A stretch of DNA of 64,000 nucleotides from an uncultured Acidobacteriota bacterium (GTDB lineage Bacteria; Acidobacteriota; Terriglobia; Bryobacterales; Bryobacteraceae). The notes beneath the pieces are model-generated. The model saw only the letters and a list, made by a program, of their open reading frames with translations, was not told the origin of the DNA and did no database searches. The position numbers and the translations under genes are program-made. Below are positions 8,892 through 16,796 of this stretch, piece by piece. The first letter of the stretch is position 1; each line of letters opens with the position of its first letter. Location of the stretch: the NCBI GenBank assembly GCA_902825945.1, contig CADECY010000004.1, positions 62,001-126,000 on the forward strand. Reading direction: 5' to 3'.

Positions 8892-10189
8892 AGGCGCCTC
8901 ACATCGCCCGTCCACCGCTTCCTCGCCGCACGTTCCTGAAAGGCGCGGGCGTTACCCTCGGAATTCCGCTGCTCGACTGTATGCAGTCCGCCTTTGCGCG
9001 AACCGCGGAGCCACCGCGCCGCATGCTCGTTATCGCGAATAACCTCGGAGTGTTGCCGAAGTACTTCTTCCCGCATGGCGCGGGCCGGGATTACGAGCCG
9101 TCGCCCTACCTCTCGATGCTCGAGAATGTCCGCCACGAGTTCACCGTGTTCACTGGCGTTTCGCATCCCGGGGTGACCGGCGGACACAGCACCGACAATT
9201 GCTTCCTCACGGCGGCGCGCGGTGCCTTCAAGAGCGGCTTCCGCAATTCGATTTCGCTCGACCAGTTCGCCGCGGAGAAGCTCGGCCAAGTCACGCGTTT
9301 CCCCACGCTGAATCTCGGCGTCAACATCGATAAGGGAAACCGCAGCCTTTCGTGGACTCGCGACGGTGTTCTGCTTCCGGCCGAGGACAGCGCCCCGAAG
9401 CTTTACGAGCGAATGTTCGTGCAAGGTGACCGGGAGGCGGTCGCCAGGCAAATCCACCGGCTCGAGACCCGTGGCAGCATTCTCGATACGTTGCGCGACG
9501 AGACCAAGCGCTTCAGCGCGAAGCTCGGCGGAGAGGATAAGGCCCGCGTCGATCAGTACATCACCTCGGTTCGGGAAGTGGAAGACCGTCTGCAAACCGC
9601 GCGAGCCTGGGAGTTGAAGGCCAAACCTGCCGCGCCGGCAGAAGCACCGCCAGAAATCACGGACAAGAAGCTGATGTTCGACAAGTTCGACCTGATGCTC
9701 TCGACCGCGCAACTGGCGTTCGAATCAGACTCGACGCGTATCGTCACGCTGATGGTGGACGCCTTCTTCACGCCGGTGTTCCGGTTGAACGGGGAGCGCG
9801 CCACCACCGAGAGCTATCACGGCCTCAGCCACCATGGCCAAGCCGAGGAGAAGGTGAAGCAGCTACAGGAAGTGGACCGCCATCAGATGTCGATCCTGAA
9901 GCAGTTGATTTCGAGCCTGGCGGAGAAGAAGGAGCAGGGCGAGCGCCTGCTCGATCGCACCATGGTGCTCTACGGCAGCAACATGGGCGATGCCAACATC
10001 CACGACAACACGAATCTCCCGATCATTCTCGCGGGCGGTGGTTTCAAACACGGACAGCATATCGTGTTCCGGCGCGACAACAACGTTCCCTTGTGCAACC
10101 TGTTCGTCAGCATGATGCAGCGAATGGGGCTCGAAACCGATTCTTTCTCCAGCAGCACGGGCCGGCTCAGCGGACTCGAGATGGCCTGA
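8888..10189 (+). CDS. DUF1552 protein, Tat-exported
   Basis: A 433-residue protein with a twin-arginine signal (LPRRTFLKGAGVTLGIPLLD). The body matches DUF1552: PRRMLVIANNLGVLPKYFFP, FTVFTGVSHPGVTGGHSTDNCFL and SLDQFAAEKLG. It ends with RTMVLYGSNMGDANIHDNTNLPIILAGGG, which resembles alkaline-phosphatase/sulfatase-fold DUF1501 relatives. ATG overlaps the preceding DUF1592 gene by 4 bases, the usual genomic pairing for these families. The gene ends 3 bases from the convergent PQQ dehydrogenase gene. Biochemical function is unknown. Confidence 0.92.
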   Translation: MKAPHIARPPLPRRTFLKGAGVTLGIPLLDCMQSAFARTAEPPRRMLVIANNLGVLPKYFFPHGAGRDYEPSPYLSMLENVRHEFTVFTGVSHPGVTGGHSTDNCFLTAARGAFKSGFRNSISLDQFAAEKLGQVTRFPTLNLGVNIDKGNRSLSWTRDGVLLPAEDSAPKLYERMFVQGDREAVARQIHRLETRGSILDTLRDETKRFSAKLGGEDKARVDQYITSVREVEDRLQTARAWELKAKPAAPAEAPPEITDKKLMFDKFDLMLSTAQLAFESDSTRIVTLMVDAFFTPVFRLNGERATTESYHGLSHHGQAEEKVKQLQEVDRHQMSILKQLISSLAEKKEQGERLLDRTMVLYGSNMGDANIHDNTNLPIILAGGGFKHGQHIVFRRDNNVPLCNLFVSMMQRMGLETDSFSSSTGRLSGLEMA

Positions 10190-10192
10190 GCA

Positions 10193-12337
10193 TCACGGCA
10201 AGCGGTCGTACGCCGCCGTGAAAGCCTGGACCTTCCACATCTCGTCCGGCTTCAATAATTCCCGAAAACCCGGCATCAGCGTCCCTTGGACGCCCTTCTC
10301 CACGATCTCGAAGTAACGCTTCGCGCTCAGAGCCGACCGGAAGATCTTCGGTCCGCTCCCACCCGCCGCCATGTGGCATCCAAAGCACCGCGCGCGATAT
10401 ATCTTGCCGCCCTCCGCGATCGCCTCCGCGTTGCCCGCGAACGGATTCACTTCTGCTGGCGCTGTTCCACCCGCCCCGCCCGCCGTTGCACTCGTGCTCG
10501 TGGGCTGCCCCGGCGGCGCTTCGCCCTCGATCGGCTTCGTCCCCTCGGTGGCCGGAAATCCGTAGCCAGGCAACACGCGGCCGCCAAGTGTCGAGCCCGG
10601 CTGCCCAACTGGCGGAGTCGCTCCGACACGGCTGAGCAGCCGGTGCCCTTCCATCTCGCGCTTCGGACCGCCATCGAGCGCGAACACCCACAGGTTGCCG
10701 GCCTTCGGTTCCTTGTAATAGAAGATCATGTCGCCGCCGATGCCGCCGGAAGGCACTGCGACGTACTGCACGCCGTCGAGCTGGTACGTGACCGGACTGC
10801 CGATGATTCCCGATCCGGTCTGGAACTGCCACAGGTTCTTGCCGGTTTTCGCGTCGAGCGCCATGAAGTATCCGCGCATGTCGCCCGTGAACACGAGCCC
10901 CGATGACGTCGCGGCCGAACCCGCCCAGAACGGCGCCGGACTCACGACCCGCCACGCCACTTTCCGCTTCACTACGTCATAGGCGACGAAGTTGCCGGTA
11001 TTCTTGCTGGTCAGATATTGCTGGTAGTCCGCGCCAAGGAACCATTCTCCGTTGGTGGGCCGCGGGAACTTCCCCTCTTCCCAGAACTTCATTCCCATTG
11101 CCCATTGGTTCGAAAGGAAATAGACGTAGTTCAATTTCGGATTGAACGACAAGGGCTGCCAATCGTTGCCGCCCTCGAGACTCGGAATGATCGGGCCCAC
11201 CTCTGGCCCGCCCGACTGCGCGATCATCGCCGGATTCACCTTCGGCCGCCCCGTCGCCGGATCGAGTCCGAACGACCAGTTGATGCCCGGCACGATCGCG
11301 TCGCCATAGAGGAACTTGCCAGTCTTGCGATCGAGTGCGTAGAAGTAGCCGTTCTTGTCGTGATGGAACAGCGCCTTCACCTTGCCGAGCGGGCCCAACA
11401 CGACATCGGCCAGCAGCGGCGTGCTCACCGCGTCATAGTCCCAACAATCCCACGGCGTGTATTGAAAGCCCCACGCGATCTTTCCGGTGTCCGCGTCCAT
11501 GGCGACGGTGGATGCGGTCCACTGGTTGTCGCCCTTGCGGACATGGCAGTTCCACGGAGCCGCGTTGCCGGTGTTCCAGTAGACGAGATTCAATTCCGGA
11601 TCGTAGGAGCCAGTGGCCCACGTCGGAGCACCGCCATTCTTCCAGGTGTCGCCAGGCCAGGTGTCGTTGCCCTGCTCTCCCGGACCGGGGATCATGTATG
11701 CCGTCCAACGCAATTTTCCGGTCTTCGCGTCGAACGCCTTCACGAATCCGCGAATTCCGAATTCGCCGCCCGCGACACCGGTGAGCACCATGTCCTTGAA
11801 TGCAAGCGGCGCACCCGTAATGCTGTAGCCTTGCCGCCAGTCGATCACCTGTGTGTCCCAGGCAACCTTGCCCGTCTCCTTTTCGAGAGCCACCATGCGT
11901 GAATCGAGCGTTCCGATATAGACGTAGTCGCCGAGTATCGCCAATCCACGGTTGATCGCGCCACAGCAGTAGACACGCTCGGTCTCGCGCGGGATCTTCG
12001 GATCCCACGCCCATTTCTGTGCTCCGGTACGCGCGTCGATCGCGAAGACGCGCGATCCGTCGGCCGACAGATAGATCACGCCATTGTGAACGAGCGGCGT
12101 GGCCTGCAATCCGCGGTTTTCACCGCCAGTCGCGAACACCCACGACGGCTGCAGCTTGTGCACGTTTTTCGGGGTGATTTGGTTCAATTCGACGTAGCGA
12201 TGACCGAGCAGATCGCGCCCATAACTGAGCCAAGAGGAGGTGTCGGAGGCCGCGTTCTTCAACTGCTCCGGAGAGATCGATTGGGCGAATGCCGCCACGG
12301 AAATCGAGAGGAGCGCGAAGCGTCTGAATCCGGCCAT
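10193..12337 (-). CDS. PQQ-dependent alcohol dehydrogenase with fused cytochrome c (quinohaemoprotein)
   Basis: A 714-residue periplasmic enzyme. A signal peptide spans about 1-19. An eight-bladed PQQ propeller follows with the vicinal disulfide pair Cys124-Cys125, metal ligands Glu192 and Asn258, and catalytic Asp300. The C-terminus is a haem c domain with CFGCH at 651-655 and a downstream LMPGF methionine-ligand motif. It should oxidise an alcohol and pass electrons through haem c. The residue two places after the catalytic Asp is Asp302 (WDYD), the position that in XoxF-type enzymes helps bind a lanthanide; calcium-type MxaF has Ala there. Substrate is not determinable. It is convergent with the DUF1552 gene. 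Confidence 0.93.
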   Translation of the reverse strand: MAGFRRFALLSISVAAFAQSISPEQLKNAASDTSSWLSYGRDLLGHRYVELNQITPKNVHKLQPSWVFATGGENRGLQATPLVHNGVIYLSADGSRVFAIDARTGAQKWAWDPKIPRETERVYCCGAINRGLAILGDYVYIGTLDSRMVALEKETGKVAWDTQVIDWRQGYSITGAPLAFKDMVLTGVAGGEFGIRGFVKAFDAKTGKLRWTAYMIPGPGEQGNDTWPGDTWKNGGAPTWATGSYDPELNLVYWNTGNAAPWNCHVRKGDNQWTASTVAMDADTGKIAWGFQYTPWDCWDYDAVSTPLLADVVLGPLGKVKALFHHDKNGYFYALDRKTGKFLYGDAIVPGINWSFGLDPATGRPKVNPAMIAQSGGPEVGPIIPSLEGGNDWQPLSFNPKLNYVYFLSNQWAMGMKFWEEGKFPRPTNGEWFLGADYQQYLTSKNTGNFVAYDVVKRKVAWRVVSPAPFWAGSAATSSGLVFTGDMRGYFMALDAKTGKNLWQFQTGSGIIGSPVTYQLDGVQYVAVPSGGIGGDMIFYYKEPKAGNLWVFALDGGPKREMEGHRLLSRVGATPPVGQPGSTLGGRVLPGYGFPATEGTKPIEGEAPPGQPTSTSATAGGAGGTAPAEVNPFAGNAEAIAEGGKIYRARCFGCHMAAGGSGPKIFRSALSAKRYFEIVEKGVQGTLMPGFRELLKPDEMWKVQAFTAAYDRLP

Positions 12338-12343
12338 GGACTC

Positions 12344-12349
12344 AGAATA
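12344..12349 (-). promoter_or_regulatory. -10-like hexamer for the PQQ alcohol dehydrogenase gene
   Basis: On the minus strand TATTCT ends 6 bases before the ATG at 12335-12337. This spacing would place the transcription start on or next to the start codon. No clear Shine-Dalgarno sequence lies between them. Confidence 0.3.
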
Positions 12350-12465
12350 GCAACCGCGATCACTCAGCCGCGTCAGTTAGGGCGTGGCAGCGTTGCGGTG
12401 GCGGATTCGCCGCAGTCCTACAATGAAGGCAAGAGCCGAGGAAGTCGAATGGCCAGAGCAGCCGG

Positions 12466-12738
12466 ATGCACGCGGACCGCGGGTGCGGGAACTGGCATGG
12501 GCCCCGACGACGACCAGTTGACCGGAACCTGGCAGGTGTGATCGGTAGCGCCCCAGCGGATGAAGTGGCTACGGTTCGCCGCGCAGCGGAAGTGCTCGGG
12601 ATCGGCCACGTTGCGCAGTGGATGCGTAGTCGTATCCCATCCCTTGGAGGCCAAACACCTTACGAGTTGATCAAGACGATCGAAGGCCGCCGGGAAGTTG
12701 AGCGGGTCCTTCTCGAGATCGAACACGGCGTCTACTAA
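12466..12738 (+). CDS. MbcA/ParS/Xre (DUF2384) antitoxin, N-terminally reduced
   Basis: A 90-residue frame, or 66 residues if the in-frame GTG at 12538 is used. The last 55 residues are a clear DUF2384 toxin-binding domain: AAEVLGIGHVAQWM, then PSLGGQTPYELIKTIEGRREVERVLLEIEHGVY. Full antitoxins of this family normally carry a helix-turn-helix DNA-binding domain before this. Here the first 25-35 residues show no such fold and look like decayed sequence. The stop overlaps the RES toxin ATG by one base, the classic coupled antitoxin-toxin arrangement. TACAAT at 12418-12423 may be a -10 box. The antitoxin may still bind toxin but probably cannot autoregulate. Confidence 0.7.
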   Translation: MHADRGCGNWHGPRRRPVDRNLAGVIGSAPADEVATVRRAAEVLGIGHVAQWMRSRIPSLGGQTPYELIKTIEGRREVERVLLEIEHGVY

Positions 12739-13094
12739 TGTTTGTTTGGCGTCTCCAGGTCCAGAGACACCCGCTGAAGAACGCTGAAGGCGCCCGCATC
12801 ACCGGCGGCCGGTGGAACGAAGAAGGAACGCCGGTCATATACGCATTGGACACGATCGAACCCGCCGCGCTTGAAGTCATGGTTCATCACGGCGGAATCC
12901 CTGGTGATATCGAGATCGCCAGGCCGAACATCCCCGAGGGTTGCCCCGGCCTCGTGCCACAATCGATCACCGCATCTCTCGGAACGGCGTGGGCCCAGGA
13001 GTGCGCGCGCTACGCGCTCCAGGTGCCGTCTGTTGCCGATGTCCGTCTCTTCGACTCGGGGCTGCGGCCCGGGCGCCGGCGAATCAGAAAATGA
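12738..13094 (+). CDS. RES-domain toxin, C-terminally truncated
   Basis: A 118-residue protein with the RES-domain start: VWRLQVQRHPLKNAEGARITGGRWNEEGTPVIYALDTIEPAALEVMVH, here described by its key R/GGRWN, VxY and ALEVxVH elements at residues 4-50. RES toxins of the MbcT/ParT type degrade or modify NAD or modify other metabolites. Normal members are about 150-170 residues and end with an ExNxLxNPxHP-like segment. Here that segment is absent: after LQVPSVADVRL the tail is Arg-rich (RPGRRRIRK), and the gene runs 11 bases into the end of the convergent TonB receptor gene. Probably inactive. The partner antitoxin is immediately upstream. Confidence 0.7.
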   Translation: MFVWRLQVQRHPLKNAEGARITGGRWNEEGTPVIYALDTIEPAALEVMVHHGGIPGDIEIARPNIPEGCPGLVPQSITASLGTAWAQECARYALQVPSVADVRLFDSGLRPGRRRIRK

Positions 13095-16068
13095 TCTTCA
13101 CCGCCAACTGCAAGATCCTCGGATCACCCGTCGACGTCGTGAAAAGGTAGGGCGCGTTCGGGCGGAATTGGAAGTTCGTCAGATTCACGTTGTACCGGAC
13201 TCCATTCTGCCCGGTGATGTTCGCCCGGTTGAACAGATTGAACGCCTCGCCGATCAGCCGGATCCGCAAGCGATTCTCCGGCAGCACCGCGACATCCTTG
13301 CTGATGCGGAGATCGTACGTCATGAACTTCGGCAGGCGGAGTCCGTTGCGCGGCGCGAACGGAACGCGCTCGTTTGCGATGTTGCCATCGTTGTTCACGT
13401 CCACGTTCACCCGCTCGGAGAAAACGCGCCCGCTCTGTGCCTGCATGATGGTCGATAGCTGCCAGCCGCCGAGAACGTAGCGCGCGGCGGCATTGTTCAG
13501 CCGGTCGAGATAGTTGATGTCCCAGACACCCGAGAAGACGAACCGGTGCCGGATATCGGAGTCGCCCAGCCCCTTGTCGAGCTTCGGATTGATCGTGTCC
13601 CACACGATCTTCGCGTCATCGCCGCCGTTGTTCGGCAGTACCGCGGTCGCCTCGGGTGCGGTGTCGATCACCTTCGATACCGTGTAGCTCGTCTGCAGCT
13701 GAAAGTTCTTCGCGTAGCGCTTGGTCACTTGGAGGAACACGCCGTTGTAGCGTGAGTCTGCCTGACTGTCGACGAGCGTGATCCGGTTGAACGCGCTCAA
13801 CGGGCGCGGTGCCGGGTGTCGAAAGAAGGCATACGGCTGCGGACTGTCGCAGGCGGCCGCGTTCGCCGTCGCGCACAACGTGCCCGTGAGCTGCTGCATC
13901 GGCCCCAGATTCACATCGCGCGACCGTGTCAACTGATCTCCGCGAACGCCCAGATATCCCAGCGTCACCGCCGCCCCGCCCACCTTGCCTTCGATGTTGA
14001 AGCTGTACTGTTGCGTGCGCGCGAGCTGGTAGTTCTCCTGAATCGCGAACACGTTCACGGGCAAGCGGCCCGCCGTGGGGATCGACGTCAGGATGTTCGG
14101 ATACGTCACCGGAATCGCAGTGCCGGTGAAGCTGTAGTTCTGCACCGCGATGCCGTTGTTCGAATGGACCGTGCCGAGCAGAATCGAAGGCGTGCGTCCA
14201 TAGAACATGCCCCAGCCGCCGCGTACGACGAGCCGGTCCGAATTCTTGAACACCTTGTACGCCGCGCCGAAACGCGGACCGATGTTGTTTTTGTCGAGAT
14301 CGAGCCGGTCAGTCAGGTAGCCCGCCGCCAGCAACTGCGGATTCGGGTTCTGAACCGGCGGCTTCGCGGTTGAGTTGATGTCGTAGCGGATACCGTAGTT
14401 CAACGTCAACTGATCGGTGGCGCGGTACTGATCCTGCACGAAGAACGCGGCTTCGTTCACGTTCGGGCGGGTGGTGGCGCCGGTGGTATTCGGACCCGCG
14501 AGCGCCTGCGCGAACGCGGCGGGGCGCCGGTCCACGTAGTCCTGCAGGCTCGTGAATGTGTAGACGCCCGAGAATTGTCCGGGGAAGAAGTTGATGATCC
14601 GCTCGAAGTTGAGATCGCCTCCGAACTTGATCGTGTGGCGCGACATCACGTGCGTCATCGTCGAGATGAACTGATTGCGCTTGCTATTGGTGTAGCGGGG
14701 GCTGAAGTTGTTCCGCCCGAAGGTGATGATGCTCTGTCCGCCCTGCTGCACCGTTGTCTCGGGTGCCGTCGAGTTAGCGTCCCCCGGCTGGTCGTCCCGC
14801 GTATGGTTATAGCGGACCTCCCACACCCGATTCGCACTCAGCACGTTCGTGTACGCCACCGCGATACTGTCGGTGATCACCTTCGAGTCACCGGTCGACT
14901 CCGGCGCGCGGTTTGCGCCCGCGTTCTCGAAATTCGTGCCCGTGAAGCGGTTTGCGTTCCAGCGGACATTCAGCGTCTGGTTGTTTGCCAAGTTCCAATC
15001 GGCCTTGCCGAGGTAGACGTCGTTGTTCAGGCCGCGGCTGTAGTTGCGATAGTAGGTTGACGTCAGCGACTGGAACGCCGCCTGCGCGGCGGGCGAAAGC
15101 GAAGGCAAGGCGGCGACCACGCCCGGGGGCGCCGTCATCACGATCGGCTCGGAATTCCTCTGGCCATCGTAGTTGAAGAAGTAGAACAGCTTGTTCTTCA
15201 CCACGGGTCCACCCACATTGGCTCCGAACTGGCGGAACTTGTACGGCGCGCGTGCGCGGCCGGCGCCTTTGTTGAAGGCGTTGTTCGCGTTGAGATTGGT
15301 GTCGCGATAGTAGAAGAACGCCGAACCGTGGATATCGTTGGTGCCGGACTTGGTGATCACGTTCACCACGCCGCCGCCGGCGCGCCCGATCTCCGCCGCG
15401 AACCCGTTCGTGTTCACCTGGAACTCTTGCACCGCATCCTGGCTCACCGCGTAGGGATTCCGGACTCCCTGGCGTCCGGAGGACTGGCCGAAGAAAAGAT
15501 TGTTCGAATCGACACCGTCGATCAGGAAGCTGTTGACGGTTCCGCGTTGTCCGCCGAACGACAGATCGCCGCCGCGTGGATCGCGCACGACACCGGGAGA
15601 GAGCGTCGTGAAATCCAGATAGTTCCGCCCGTTGATCGGCAGGTCGCGAACGAGCTTTTCATCGACCACGGTCGAAGTCTGCGAGCGGGTGCTTTCGACG
15701 ATCGGCGCACCGCCTTCGACCGTCACGCTCTCCGACGCCGCGCCGACCTCGAGTCTTACGTCGAGATTGGCCACCGAACCGACGTTCAACTGGATCGCCT
15801 TGTACTGCGCCGGCTTGAATCCGGCAAACGAAATCTCCACATCGTAACTACCCGCGGGCAGACGAACCAGCGAAAAGATGCCGGCCTCCGTGGTCTGCGT
15901 CTCGCGTACCAGTCCGGTGGCGGTGGCTGTCGCTTTGATCTTGGCGTTTGCCACGGCCGCTCCGGTTGGATCCATGACGGCGCCAGTCAAACTCGCGCCG
16001 CCCGCTTCTGATTGCGCCAGCGCGATCGCACTGAGCGAAAGAAATAGCAAGAGAGCCCTGAATCTCAT
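13084..16068 (-). CDS. Oar-like TonB-dependent outer-membrane receptor with carboxypeptidase-regulatory domain
   Basis: A 994-residue outer-membrane protein. A signal peptide (1-18) is followed by a CarboxypepD_reg-like beta-sandwich (SLTGAVMDPTGAAVANAKI to about residue 105). A plug-like domain comes next (VVDEKLVRDLPINGRNYLDFTTLSPGV, SFLIDGVDSNN, AEIGRAGGGVVNVITKSGTN), and then a long barrel ending in VKIIF with C-terminal Phe. This is the standard Acidobacteria receptor type used for large or carbohydrate-derived ligands. No SusD-like partner is present, so the ligand is unknown. The gene starts 52 bases from the divergent ABC operon, and a perfect palindrome at 16090-16104 lies between them. 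Confidence 0.93.
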   Translation of the reverse strand: MRFRALLLFLSLSAIALAQSEAGGASLTGAVMDPTGAAVANAKIKATATATGLVRETQTTEAGIFSLVRLPAGSYDVEISFAGFKPAQYKAIQLNVGSVANLDVRLEVGAASESVTVEGGAPIVESTRSQTSTVVDEKLVRDLPINGRNYLDFTTLSPGVVRDPRGGDLSFGGQRGTVNSFLIDGVDSNNLFFGQSSGRQGVRNPYAVSQDAVQEFQVNTNGFAAEIGRAGGGVVNVITKSGTNDIHGSAFFYYRDTNLNANNAFNKGAGRARAPYKFRQFGANVGGPVVKNKLFYFFNYDGQRNSEPIVMTAPPGVVAALPSLSPAAQAAFQSLTSTYYRNYSRGLNNDVYLGKADWNLANNQTLNVRWNANRFTGTNFENAGANRAPESTGDSKVITDSIAVAYTNVLSANRVWEVRYNHTRDDQPGDANSTAPETTVQQGGQSIITFGRNNFSPRYTNSKRNQFISTMTHVMSRHTIKFGGDLNFERIINFFPGQFSGVYTFTSLQDYVDRRPAAFAQALAGPNTTGATTRPNVNEAAFFVQDQYRATDQLTLNYGIRYDINSTAKPPVQNPNPQLLAAGYLTDRLDLDKNNIGPRFGAAYKVFKNSDRLVVRGGWGMFYGRTPSILLGTVHSNNGIAVQNYSFTGTAIPVTYPNILTSIPTAGRLPVNVFAIQENYQLARTQQYSFNIEGKVGGAAVTLGYLGVRGDQLTRSRDVNLGPMQQLTGTLCATANAAACDSPQPYAFFRHPAPRPLSAFNRITLVDSQADSRYNGVFLQVTKRYAKNFQLQTSYTVSKVIDTAPEATAVLPNNGGDDAKIVWDTINPKLDKGLGDSDIRHRFVFSGVWDINYLDRLNNAAARYVLGGWQLSTIMQAQSGRVFSERVNVDVNNDGNIANERVPFAPRNGLRLPKFMTYDLRISKDVAVLPENRLRIRLIGEAFNLFNRANITGQNGVRYNVNLTNFQFRPNAPYLFTTSTGDPRILQLAVKIIF

Positions 16069-16089
16069 TTCTCCAGTGTAGCTGGCAGC

Positions 16090-16104
16090 GCGTGAATTTC
16101 ACGC
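16090..16104. promoter_or_regulatory. Perfect 15-base palindrome between divergent genes, candidate operator
   Basis: GCGTGAATTTCACGC reads as a 7-1-7 inverted repeat (GCGTGAA / TTCACGC) with no mismatches. It is 21 bases upstream of the TonB receptor start and 16 bases upstream of the ABC ATPase start. TACACT on the minus strand (16075-16080) could be the receptor -10 box, so a protein bound here could control both directions. The cognate regulator is not identifiable from the window. Confidence 0.55.
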
Positions 16105-16120
16105 TATGGCATCATGAAGA

Positions 16121-16795
<675 letters not shown>

Positions 16796-16796
16796 C

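Noticed and set aside
12418..12726. 102-codon minus-strand frame over the antitoxin
   Set aside because: The plus strand encodes a clear DUF2384 domain in the right position for a RES toxin partner; the minus frame shows no known domain.
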